Shown piece after piece: positions 21,493-32,399 of a stretch of DNA of 38,061 bases; the stretch's first letter is position 1; every line of letters starts with the position of its first letter. The position numbers and the translations under genes are program-made. The stretch is from Schoenoplectus triqueter. Lineage: Eukaryota > Streptophyta > Magnoliopsida > Poales > Cyperaceae. Below the pieces are notes generated by a model. That model did no database searches. It had not been told where the DNA came from and saw only the letters and a list, made by a program, of their open reading frames with translations. Location of the stretch: assembly GCA_964058805.1 (NCBI GenBank), contig CAXKVV010000833.1:1-38061 (forward strand). The letters run 5' to 3'.

Positions 21493-22434
21493 TAGGGGTA
21501 TCAATGATACTCTTTTATTTATTTATCTGATTTATACTGTATTCGATAAAATGGATATGGGTAAAAAAATTCATTAATTTATTTAATATGGATAAGGGTA
21601 AGAATTTTATTTTGTTAAGTAAATGGGTAAAGGGCATTTTGTACCCGTTTGCCCTATAGGGTAAATTATTAAGAAAATAACTTATATTATTTTCAATATA
21701 ATTATCTCGTGTAATGATTTTTTATTTTGGTAAATAAAATAAAAAAATAGAGAATTGGTAAGTACACCCTGAAGTTGTGCGCTAATTGCTAGTAGTTTCA
21801 AACTCGGTCCAGACCATTAGCACACAACTTCGGAGTATTCTTACTAATTTCTTATTTTTTTATTGTATTTACCAAAATATAAAAAAATTATGTTAGTTGC
21901 CCCGATTTCTATGAATTAATTACTATAAATTATAATTATTATCTTTTCCAAGTTTAACCATCTTATAAATTATAATGTTTGAATAATATTTAGTAGAGTA
22001 CTTCTTAAAATGATTGAATGAGATAATATTAGATTTTATTTTAGACAAGATATTATTTTTTCTTTTAATATATTTTATTTTCTACTTAAAAAGTTTGACA
22101 ATAGATGTTTATTTTTTAATTTATTTATTTTGAAATGACTCAAGTTAGAATTGATTGCATAGTTATATTTTTATTTCATACTAGTAAAATAGAGATGTAT
22201 TTGTATAAATGAAATGAGTTCATATATTTTTTTTATAAATGATAATAAACTAAGTAATACATTAGTATTATTCATTAGCACCATTATCATTTCGTTAACC
22301 ATTTATTTTAACGGATAAGAATAAAATATGAATAAATTTAATTTTAATAGATAAAAATAGAATATAAATAAGAATAATTTAAAATAAATATGATAATAAA
22401 AATACCTCCATCACACCCGTATTTGACACCCCTA
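21493..22434. mobile_element. Non-autonomous hAT-like element, 942 bp
   Basis: The left terminus is TAGGGGTATCAA and the right terminus is the complement of TAGGGGTGTCAA. Flanking 8-mers are CGATCGAG (21485-21492) and CCATCGAG (22435-22442), a 7-of-8 match to the 8-bp duplication typical of hAT insertion. The interior is AT-rich with runs of GATAAGAATAAAATATGAAT and no transposase. A second inverted repeat is nested inside. Confidence 0.75.
21724..21878. repeat. Nested inverted repeat inside the hAT-like element
   Basis: The arms run from ATTTTGGTAAATAAAATAAA at the left to its near-complement ending ACCAAAAT at the right, pairing through GAAGTTGTGCGCTAAT and ATTAGCACACAACTTC around a loop of about 30 nt. 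It looks like a small MITE inserted into a larger one. Confidence 0.7.
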
Positions 22435-22442
22435 CCATCGAG

Positions 22443-24860
22443 GAAATCTGTGCACGCAAAAAGTTATGTTGCTGCGTTTTCTCAGTAGAGAGCTTAACTC
22501 TGCGGTTTTGAGCAGAAGGGGCCCATGGCCCATGGGCCAATAGGTTACTTGTTAACGAGCCCATACACAGATGAAACACCCCAAAATAAGATATCAACAA
22601 GATATTTAATTATTTATCCTCTTAGGCTTAGCTCGGTGTCACTGCCCTGTTCCATGTGTCACTTTTCCATCCTGGCTTATCCAACCTTTTCCTCTAGGAA
22701 AGGCTATTTTGACTAGGGAACATGACTTGAATTTGTGTACGATTAATATATTTAATTATAGAATTCTTTTGTCTAATTTTATAAAAAAATTAAATATATC
22801 TCTGATTTTAAAATTTTGACACGAATATATTTATCTTATAAACGTCGGCTTCTAAAAATTTAACACAAATATATTTACTTTATAAACGTCAACGTTCACA
22901 AATCTATCAAATAATCGTCGAGTTTAGATGAATAGATATTTGAAATATGCCTATTTAAACGACATCATATAAATGCCAGTGTTCAAAGGCCAAAGAACTT
23001 AAGCACTTACTGTTGATATTTATATAATAAAATTCTCCCCTCCCCTCTCGATATGAACCATCTAGCTCCATAAACCCTCTCACAGTCGATAAAACGCTTC
23101 CATTTGACCGAGCCTTGTCGTCACTGTGCATCTGCCACTAACCATGTCGTCCACCCGCCCCGTCCCGTCGACCCTTTGCCCTCCTCTCTTTCTCCTCTTT
23201 GTCACCTCTCATTCCCTCTTTTCTCCTCTATATCATCTCTCCTTTGGTAATCGGATCCGGAGATCCCACTCGACTGGCTCGAATTCATTACAAAATCAAC
23301 AAAAGCAGTTAGTTCTTTATCAGATTAATTTCTAATTACGATCATAAATAATGAGTTGCTATTTGGTTGAGGGTTAGATTTAGGATTTATCATTTGGTGT
23401 AATCTAAATTATCTATCAAAATATTATCTATTAAAATTGTGTTGCATGTCAAAATTTTGTTTATCAATTAAATGGTTTAGGTTTAGAGTCAAGAGTTTAT
23501 AAATTGTATTTCAAAACTGCGTTTAGTTAAAATTATTTTGAGAACTATCCTTCTAGGGGAGATTATTTGTACTTGTGGAATATTATGAACATTTTCTTTC
23601 AATTTCATTCCATAATAACTGAGGTAAGAATCACGCATAGTAGCTAATTAAAAATCATTGTTTCTCCTCAAAACTCAACTCTCTCTTCTGGTATTGAACT
23701 TTCTAGGTTCGGTGTAATTGTATTATCAACTTCAACAGCAAAAACTTGCACCCGCTTCTTTGGACAACTCAATATACAATTTCATCAAACACCAAGCAAA
23801 TTTACTCCCTGAGTGTTCTCAGTGATTCATCATCTATAAGTACCCAAAAAAAAAGAGCTTCTCTAGATTTTCCTTTTAATTTCTACAAACTTGATCTTTA
23901 GATTCTTATACACCACATTTGGTCTTGAACCTCATAGTTTTTTTTTTTTTTTTGAGGGTACTTGGACCTCATAGTTACACCCATTACAATTTTGAATTAT
24001 AATTCCACCATAGTACAAACAAATGGCCACGAGATCACAATCCATAACCTACATTATAAAGATTTACTATGTTATAAAACTCTAAAGATTTTGATGTATA
24101 TTATAAAATCCTAAACCCTAATTATGCAATGAATAAGTAAGAAAAAGTTGATTTCACGAAATAAATTATCCTCCAAATTTTGATTTCAGAAAATAAATTA
24201 TACAATGAACGTTGATGGTTTAATTGATTTGTGAAATAATTTATGCTTCAATTATGTTGAAACATGGATTTAATATTGTCAATGGAAGTGGGAAAGCTCC
24301 AATATCCATCGTGTCAAATATGGATTTAATATGCAGATTAACTGTTCTATGGTGTCAATATTCGTGCAGAGGCTCCGGATCACCAATCAAGCGAAATATC
24401 GCATGCGGGAATTTAATGATAAAAATTATCTATTGAACCAAATTTAATATGATGAACATTATAACTAATTGCCCCCATCTGAAATGGTCTTATTTATAAA
24501 TTGAAAGCATCCAAAAAGAATTAAAGGCAAAAAAATGTTCATAACTAAATTGTTCAGAAATTTTTATCAAAAAAAAATGTTCAAACATCATACTCCCAAT
24601 TCCCACCCGAATTACACATCTACAAATCGAGCGGGTTCAAAATGGATTTAAAATTATATTAAAAAACAAAATACCGTACAGAAGTAAATTTGCTGGTGAA
24701 AGTTCCGTTCTTTCCGCAGGAACCAAAAACAGTGGAACATGAAGTTAGAATCGTGGAAGAAGCCAAGAGCAATTTGAATTAGTTAGTTAAATAAAAAAAG
24801 TTGATCGACCAATATTGCTATTATATAATAATTGACATGCAATGACACCAATGCTTCTCG
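22443..24860. other. Intergenic DNA
   Basis: No convincing gene. A GC-rich palindrome GGCCCATGGGCC (22528-22538 region) contains two TGGGCC site-II motifs. A C-rich stretch at 23144-23250 opens a short frame (MSSTRPVPSTLCPPLFLLF) ending at a possible donor, but it has no partner exon I can recognise. A 2-copy tandem repeat is listed separately. Confidence 0.4.
22809..22898. repeat. Two-copy tandem repeat, about 45-bp unit
   Basis: Both units contain ATATATTTA(T/C)TTATAAACGTC, preceded by AAATTT-GACAC or AAATTT-AACAC. The copies are diverged. Confidence 0.65.
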
Positions 24861-24865
24861 GAGAT

Positions 24866-24928
24866 ACGTGTCACCTCATACTGCTGCCTTTTATTTTCCG
24901 CGTAGTTTTCGCAACACGTGTCACCTCA
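24866..24928 (+). promoter_or_regulatory. Paired ABRE/G-box repeats upstream of sucrose synthase
   Basis: The 13-mer ACGTGTCACCTCA occurs exactly twice, at 24866-24878 and 24916-24928, spaced 50 bp apart. The second lies in CACGTG, a full G-box. ACGTGTC is a known abscisic-acid response element core bound by bZIP factors. They sit about 260-320 bp before the TATA box. ABA or dehydration control of the gene is inferred. Confidence 0.5.
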
Positions 24929-25187
24929 CTTTCTTATTTTTCAATTACTTTTACGACTCAGTGAGCCAGCGAGAGCCCAAAGAATTAAGATACATACATA
25001 CATACATCTAGCTAGTTTAACAGTAATGGAGAAACCGAGAAAGTGTAGTAGGTTCCAGACTTCCAGTTACGACCACAGGACTACTTTCTCCATTGTGTGG
25101 AAATTACAGAATAACTATATCTCTTTACTACGGGTGTTTACAGATATGGACCCCACATATCAGTGATCTATATTTCTGCGTTCCGCT

Positions 25188-25195
25188 TATATAAG
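25188..25195 (+). promoter_or_regulatory. TATA box of sucrose synthase gene
   Basis: TATATAAG lies 171 bp before the start codon. A start site near 25220 would give a leader of about 140 nt that contains the CT repeat. Confidence 0.7.
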
Positions 25196-25305
25196 AGGTT
25201 CAAGGAGAGTCTGTCTGTCCTGTGACCCTTCTAGTTTCCACTTTCCACAGTTGCCATTCGTCTCGCTCTCTGTCTCCCTCGCACTTTCTCTAACCCAAGT
25301 GCACG

Positions 25306-25326
25306 CTCTCTCTCTCTCTCTCTCTT
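25306..25326. repeat. (CT)n repeat in the 5' leader
   Basis: About ten CT units lie 33 bp before the ATG. Pyrimidine-rich CT stretches are common in plant 5' UTRs. Confidence 0.85.
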
Positions 25327-25358
25327 CTGATCACACACACCAAAATTGTGCTGAAGCC

Positions 25359-28300
25359 ATGGCGACACCTCGGCTGGAAAGGATGAGGAGCTTGCGGGAG
25401 AGAGTAGAAGATACATTAAGTGAGCATAGAAACTACTTGGTTGCTCTCCTCTCCAAATATGTAGCACAGGGGAAGGGTATTCTCCAGCAACATCATCTAC
25501 TGGATGCTTTCGAGGCCATAGAAGAACATGCTCGCAACCGCCTCTCTGAAGGACACTTTTTAGAGGTCCTCAAATCCTCTCAGGTAAGCAAGAAGAGTTT
25601 AATTTGTTTTATATATTTTTTATTATTTCTGTATTTATTTGTTTATGTGCTGTCCGAATCTATCAGAAAATTTTATGCTGATTTCACCTTTCTTCGGCTA
25701 CTACTAGCTAGTGTGACTTCAGATGCTGAAGATTAATTTTACTAATTAAAAAGCATATAAAAATCAGAAAATTTTAGTTAAAAACATAAAATAAAAAGTA
25801 GTGAAAAGTTAGGGGGTTTATGAGGATTGAGGGACTGATATTTATTTTCATTGTAGAATTTTAAAGTATGTGCCAATTTGCAACAAATGCATGTATACTT
25901 ATTGGCTTTACTTTTTTTGAACTGCATTCATTCTTTTGCAGGAAGCTATTGTTTTGCCACCATTTGTTGCCATAGCAGTGCGGCCAAGACCAGGTGTATG
26001 GGATTATGTTCGTGTCAATGTGTATGAGCTAAGTGTAGAACAATTGAGTATTTCTGAGTACCTAAGATTCAAAGAAGAACTCGTGGATGGCTAGTAAGTG
26101 TGATGCTGTCAAATTAGACTTGATCTACTTGTGTTCAGATCAGACATGGTCTTAAGCAAGCATATTTGCATTACATTGACAATGGAATTGCCAGATCATA
26201 GGGGTTTGGGGAAACAAAAACATCAGCATATTTTTCAATCAAAAGTCCAAGCATGACCCTTGAGTGCTTTTCTATTACTTAATTCAATGAATCGATTGCA
26301 TGACCTTTGTTCTTCTGTGAACCAGATGTTGAGTGCTTTTATTATTTAATTCAATGAATCAACTAGTTAGACTTGATTCTGACATATTTATTACACAACA
26401 GCTCCCTTGATTCACATATTCTTGAGCTTGATTTCGAGCCATTCAACTCTAATTTCCCAAAACCAATCCGCTCTTCTTCAATTGGCAATGGCGTGCAGTT
26501 CTTAAACAGGCATCTCTCTTCTATTATGTTCCGCAATAGGGATTGTTTAGAGCCATTGCTTGATTTTCTTCGGGCTCATAAGCATAAGGGCCATGTAAGT
26601 GGTTTACTTTTTATATAAAAAGTTTATAACAAGCTCAATTTCAGACTTAATTCAATTTAAGCCTTGAATAATTCTCAACAGTGGAAACTGAAATTATCAA
26701 TGTTTATGTCACCTCAACGCCCAACTTTGCTCTGGCTCAATTGGGAGATAAGACATATAAAGTACTCTCACCAATACATTAATGCTGCCATTGAGGGGTC
26801 CTCAATTATTGGACAATCTGGAATGAACTTTATTTAAACCTCTCCTAAACTTCATCAAGTTGGCACAGATTTCACAATTGGAGCAAAGTTTTATCTAATT
26901 TTGCTCTAATCTAGCATACTGGTTTGAATGATGCTTTAACTAAGGGTACTTTAAGGTTCAATTTCGCTTTATCAATCGAACACGCATTAGATTAACTGAA
27001 TTTTCAGCTCTTGTAAAATGAGTCCGATGACTTGTGTTGTTACCTTTGAGCAGGTGATGATGCTAAATGACAGAATACAAAGTTTATCAAGGCTTCAATC
27101 TGTCCTGTCAAAGGCTGAAGATTACCTATTGAAGCTTCCTGCAGATACTCCCTACCATCAATTTGCTCATCAGTAATACTTTCAAGTACCACGGACCAGC
27201 TTGTTAAATACCATCACCTATCCATTACAGATTGTCCAATAAATGGGGATCCCTCAATGGCAGCATTAATGTTTTGGTGATATCTACTATCACCTATCAT
27301 GGCAACTTTAATGAAGAAATAGTACTTGGGACTGCTAGTTAAATACTTACTTTGGATGAAGAATTGGGATACCAAGCATGGGATCTCCATTATTTGTAAC
27401 AATAACTCAGTTCTAAGGACTCTTCTGTAAATGGCACTGTGTATAAGTATCTTCTGTCTTATATTACTGGATTATCAACAAATTACCACAACAATGGTTC
27501 ACAAATTAAATTCCTTAATCATAACATTTTAAATTTGTGCTTGCAATAATTTTAGATTTCAACAAATGGGCTTGGAGAAGGGATGGGGAGACACAGCAGA
27601 GCGGGTCCTGGAGATGATCCACCTCTTATTGGACATCCTCCAGGCACCCGACCCATCTACTCTAGAAACATTTCTAGGGAGAATCCCAATGGTGTTTAAT
27701 GTTGTCGTATTTTATCCACATGGTTATTTCGGCCAAGCTAACGTTCTTGGCTTGCCTGACACTGATGGCCAGGTAGTGTAATGTGAAATTATATAATTTA
27801 ACACATTGTAAACTTTTTAAATTCCAACAGTTATTTACTATTAATTGACAATAATGACATTTCATCTGGAATGATCAAACTTCGAACATAAAGTCAATGA
27901 AGAATTATAAATAAATAAAAACTAAAAGAAATGGACTTTGGGAAATATTAAGAAATCGGATACAAATTGAGAATTCAAAGGATATTGTCAGATACCATAC
28001 TGTCCTTACTAAATAGTACCCTCTCTATTTCCATTTACTTGCATTACACTGATTTACTAATTTATTTTTCAGGTGTATTATTTTGATGCAAATAATATTT
28101 CTTGTTTAAAATGTGGTTTGCAGGTTGTGTATATTTTGGATCAAGTACGAGCACTAGAAAAAGAGATGTTATTAAGGATGGAGAAGCAGGGCCTTGATGT
28201 TGACCCCAAGATTCTTATTGTGAGTTTGTTTTCTTGTTGATTGATATGTCAATGTTTATTTTAAGTGTCCATCTTGTGACATGTTGAGAGAGAAAAATAC

Positions 28301-31300
28301 TGTGTTGTTGCCTTGTTGGTTATTGAAATTGTTTTTGCATGTATGCTGATTGTGCTGATTGCATTTTTAATTAATTAAAGGTGACTCGACTGATACCAGA
28401 TGCTAAAGGCACAACTGTCAACCAAAGGCTGGAGAGGGTCAGTGGGACCCAGCATACATTTATATTGCGGGTTCCATTTAGAAGTGAGAAGGGTATTTTA
28501 CGCAAATTGATTTCGCAGTTTGATGTCTGGCCTTACTTGGAGCAATTTGCTGAGGTATCAAGTATCTGAAATTATCAGAATTGCATGGTATTAGTTGCCT
28601 GTTTACCAGTAATTCAAATTAAGCCATACTGCAGTTCCTAATTCTGCAATTAAGTGCAAGGTTCAGTTGCTCAATTGAAAATCTAGTGAGATATTAAGAA
28701 CCATATTTATCACATCTTATACTGGATTGAAATCAAATTATGCAAACTAACACAATTTCACCTTAATTGTATCTAGGATGCTGTCAGTGAGATTGTGGCA
28801 GAACTACAAGGTACACCTGATTTTATAATTGGAAACTACAGTGATGGCAATCTTGTTGCTTCTTTGCTCGCATACAAGCTCGGGATAACCCAGGCATGAA
28901 CTAAAATTGTATTCATTAAAAAAGACAAATTGTTACTCTAAGTCTGTCCTAACATAATTTGTCATGCATTATTACGTAGTGCAACATAGCTCATGCATTG
29001 GAGAAAACAAAGTATCCTGATTCAGACATTTACTGGAAGAACTTTGAAGAGAAGTATCACTTCTCCTGCCAGTTTACTGCTGATTTAATTGCCATGAACA
29101 ATGCTGATTTCATCATCACTAGCACCTACCAGGAGATCGCTGGCAGGTTCTCTAGTACTTGCTATTTATTTTTTATCATAGTATGATTGCTATTCTAATC
29201 CTAAACACTACTATACAGGGTCACTCCACAGGCTGAATTGTTCTTTTACTAATTCTATTCTGCTTAAACTATTCTTCAAAAATGAAAAAGACGAAAATTT
29301 TAATGGTGCAAATTTTATACCAATGACATTTGTAGGAGTTCATCTGTTGACACAATAATTGTAGTAGTCATAAAACTTATGGTATATGCTTTATTTTAAT
29401 TTTGCTTTTATAATTTTTCCTCAGTAAAAACACAGTTGGTCAGTACGAGAGCCACACTGCTTTCACCATGCCAGGTCTGTACCGTGTGGTCCATGGAATT
29501 GATGTTTTTGACCCCAAGTTCAACATAGTCTCACCAGGGGCAGATATGTCATTTTACTTCCCCTACACAGAAAAAGAGAAAAGGCTCACCTGTCTTCATG
29601 GATCGATTGAGAATCTTCTGTTCAATCCAGATCAAAATGATGAACACCTGTGAGTAATGACCTAGTTCCTTTTAACAGTATAAGTGTAATACAAGAGTCT
29701 GCTACCACAATGGAGTGCGATATCTGTCAGCTTCTTTTTTATTATTTTTGATGCTTCAGTGCACTACATTAAAGTATTTATTTGCAACAACAACAAAAAT
29801 AGAATTATGAATGAAGCTTCTTTTTGTAACAGTGGCTGGTTAGATGATCGATCCAAGCCAATAATATTCTCAATGGCACGGCTCGACCATGTCAAGAATA
29901 TAACGGGTCTGGTGGAGATGTTTGGGAAATGTGCTTCGTTAAGAGAGCTGGCTAACTTAGTGGTGGTAGCAGGTTACAATAATGTAAAGAGATCCAACGA
30001 CCGGGAAGAAATTCAGGAGATTGAAAAAGTGCATGAGCTGATAAAGACCTATAACTTGTTTGGGCAGTTTAGGTGGATCTCAGCCCAGACGAACCGAGCC
30101 CGCAATGGTGAACTTTATCGTTACATTGCTGATACACAAGGTGTTTTTGTTCAGGTATAGTTCTTATGTCATTTGTTCCAAATTTTGTTGAAAGTCCCAG
30201 AGTTCTGTCTTTTTGTTTTATTCCCTTTCCAGAAAAATGCTTCAAAAGAAAAAAGTTTATGAAAGAAACAATATATTAAAGGGGAAAAGGAAGCACAAAC
30301 TCATTTCATTATCTATGCTTAAAAAAGAAATTAATTTATATTTCTGAGTTGCTTATTTGTATCCTTTGGATGCATGAATTATTATACTAAGATTTTCCCT
30401 TTTTTCATTTTTTTTTTTGCAATTGAAATTTTAAAATTTAAATAGATGTCACATCTCTTCCCTTCGGTATCTATTATTATCCATACTTGATAGAGAATAT
30501 AGATGTACAGCAATGAACTAGGAAACCAACTGATTTTCACCTTTTCAAGGAATTGCCTTTTCATAGAACATGAACTGAGCATGCTAAAATGGATATCCTT
30601 TACTAAAGGGTGGGATCACTTGATAATGGGTTATTTTAATCTTGGCAATGGGTTCTAGAATAAATATTAAAAAAATAGAAAAAATAGAAAAAACTTGATA
30701 GATATGTTGTATTACTTATAGATTGAAAGTGACTCAAATTTTATGCAATTTTTATTATCATTTGATAGTCCATTAAAGACCATCAAAATTTTATACAATT
30801 TGCAACTGCTACAATTTAATAGTCTTTGATGGATAATGAAATTAAATGAAATTTGAATCACTATTTATCTATAAGTAAAATAATATATTTATAAAGATTT
30901 TTTTTAATATTTATTTTAGAGTCCATTGTCAAGATTATCAAAATAACCCATTGTCAAGTGACCCTCACCCTTACTAAAATCGATGTCTTATTTATGAGTA
31001 GGAAATTTAGGAACTAAGAGGAAGTTCTGATATTACAAATTTCAAATTGTCAAGTGCTGGAGCTATGATACTCTAATCTGCTTATCTTTCGTATAGAAAA
31101 AGTCACAAAGTAAGAAAATTAACCGTAGTCTGCCTTTAATTTCAGCCGGCATTCTATGAAGCCTTTGGCTTGACTGTAGTGGAGGCCATGACATGCGGTC
31201 TCCCAACCTTTGCCACATTGCATGGAGGTCCTGCTGAGATAATAGAGCACGGTGTATCAGGTTTCCACATAGACCCGTACCACCCTGACCAGGCAGCTTC

Positions 31301-32070
31301 TATATTGGTCGAGTTCTTTGAAAAAAGCCTAAAGGATCCTGATTATTGGAAGACGATTTCTAAAGGCGGTCTCCGTCGGATTTATGAGAGGTTACCAATT
31401 ACCGATTATGACCAAAAAGAAAAAAATGGTTGCATTAGCTGTAGGTTCAGGGTTCTCTAATATTCATTTCAAAATGGTTACCTTTTGTTGACTGACGATT
31501 GGTAATTTGACCATTGGTAACTTTTATGGGATCACTTTTGCCACTACCTCTTTTTTATATCTGAAACATGAGAACATTCTTTCCCCTCTTTACTTTTTCT
31601 GTTTGCAAAATAAATGAAACAACCAATTTACAAATTGTTTGTTAATAATAAATAGGTACACATGGAAGATATACTCAGAAAGGCTGATGACACTTGCTGG
31701 AGTGTATAGCTTCTGGAAATATGTGTCTAAGCTTGAAAGGCGTGAGACCCGTCGGTACCTCGAGATGTTTTACATTCTGAAGTTCCGTGATCTGGTATGT
31801 ACTTGGTGTCAATAGGGGTGTCCATCTTTTATCATTTAATCAGCAAACCTCAAAGACTTAAATACGCATCATTGGCAATGCAAAGGAAGCTTGATAGGCC
31901 TTGATAGGATGAAACGAAGAAATTTTTTTGTGCTGCATTGTTTTTATCAGTACAGCTTAGGAGCACTGCACAAAAATATTATTTTCTATACTGATCTTAA
32001 ATCCTTGTGTTTCTTGGCATGTTAATTTCAGGCAAAATCTGTACCGCTTGCAGTTGATGATGCACCCTGA
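25359..32070 (+). CDS. SUS: Sucrose synthase, SUS2/SUS3-like, 14 exons, 809 aa
   Basis: Cytosolic GT-B glycosyltransferase (GT4) that reversibly cleaves sucrose with UDP to UDP-glucose and fructose. Exons: 25359-25583, 25942-26093, 26402-26594, 27054-27172, 27556-27772, 28124-28219, 28381-28554, 28777-28893, 28980-29146, 29425-29649, 29833-30154, 31146-31390, 31656-31794, 32032-32070. All phases join, giving 2430 nt including the stop, the usual family length. The N-terminus [20 protein letters not shown] has Ser11 in the RxxS phosphorylation context. [48 protein letters not shown] and [16 protein letters not shown] (catalytic His near 436) follow. R578 and K583 lie in [10 protein letters not shown]674 and E682 lie in [18 protein letters not shown]. 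It ends [13 protein letters not shown]-terminal VAQGKGILQ and C-terminal FYILKFRDL favour the SUS2/3 clade. Oddities: Asp300 replaces the first Gly of the TGGQVVYI loop; intron 8 uses a GC donor; intron 11 (991 nt) holds a MITE. The ATG at 25359 is preferred over an upstream in-frame ATG at 25251, which would add low-complexity leader sequence. Confidence 0.95.
26769..26825 (+). repeat. Inverted repeat arm in intron 3
   Basis: 57 nt that match the reverse complement of 27223-27279 in intron 4 at 52 positions. Shared core: ATTAATGCTGCCATTGAGG. The flanking sequence diverges quickly. Confidence 0.85.
27223..27279 (-). repeat. Inverted repeat arm in intron 4
   Basis: Partner of the arm in intron 3. 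The two arms enclose exon 4 (27054-27172) and could pair in the pre-mRNA. Confidence 0.85.
28894..28979 (+). other. GC-AG intron 8 of sucrose synthase
   Basis: The exon ends ...ITQ (CAG) followed by GCATGAAC, with no GT that keeps the frame. The acceptor ACGTAG is followed by TGCAACATAGCT (CNIA), the conserved continuation. GC-AG introns are a known minor class (about 1% of plant introns) spliced by the major spliceosome. At 86 nt it is the shortest intron of the gene. Confidence 0.85.
30608..30970. mobile_element. MITE in intron 11 of sucrose synthase, 8-bp target duplication
   Basis: 363 bp with long imperfect terminal inverted repeats: GGGTGGGATCACTTG at the left and the complement CAAGTGACCCTCACCC at the right, extending inward through AATGGGTTATTTT and AATAAATATTAAAAAAA. 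It is flanked by TTACTAAA at 30600-30607 and 30971-30978. An 8-bp duplication fits a hAT-type transposase. It lies between the donor at 30155 and the acceptor at 31145 and leaves both intact. Confidence 0.85.
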
Positions 32071-32294
32071 TATACCATGGTTACTAGAATTGTTGTTGTG
32101 AAATTTCTAGATTATGCGTCCTGTAGTTTAATTTCTTGTTTCAACTAGAACTGTTCTCGTTTGTACATATGCCAAGGTGTGCTTATTTGACCAGCCTGTG
32201 GTCTTGTACTAATTACTCCTGAAGGTTTTTTTTGTAGTAAAAGTTTGTTGTTCGATTGTAATGAAGACTTTGTAACTGTTGATTTGATGATAAT

Positions 32295-32300
32295 AATAAA
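32295..32300 (+). terminator. Poly(A) signal of sucrose synthase gene
   Basis: AATAAA 225 nt past the stop codon, after a T-rich far-upstream stretch. Confidence 0.55.
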
Positions 32301-32399
32301 AGAGAGGGCTGGGCGAATCTGGAAAAGCATGACGGAATGCTGTTTGGCCACAGCAGCGCTGTGGATTCTTTTCCAAAACAAAATTTAGAAAAAGAAATA

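Noticed and set aside
23126..23335. 69-codon frame with a signal-peptide-like start
   Set aside because: The C-rich stretch gives Pro, Leu and Ser residues; no partner exon or family could be found.
25251..25358. Upstream in-frame extension of the sucrose synthase start
   Set aside because: The added 36 residues come from the CT-rich leader (SLSLALSL type) and the family begins at [12 protein letters not shown] sequence; 25359 is the better start.
27214..27402. Minus-strand open frame within intron 4 with a peptide similar to one readable in intron 3
   Set aside because: The similarity is explained by the 57-nt inverted repeat; changes do not favour synonymous positions clearly and no family is recognised.
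31391..31460. Continuation of exon 12 reading frame to 31460
   Set aside because: It runs past a good donor (AGAG|GTTACC); the conserved protein resumes at 31656 with [11 protein letters not shown].
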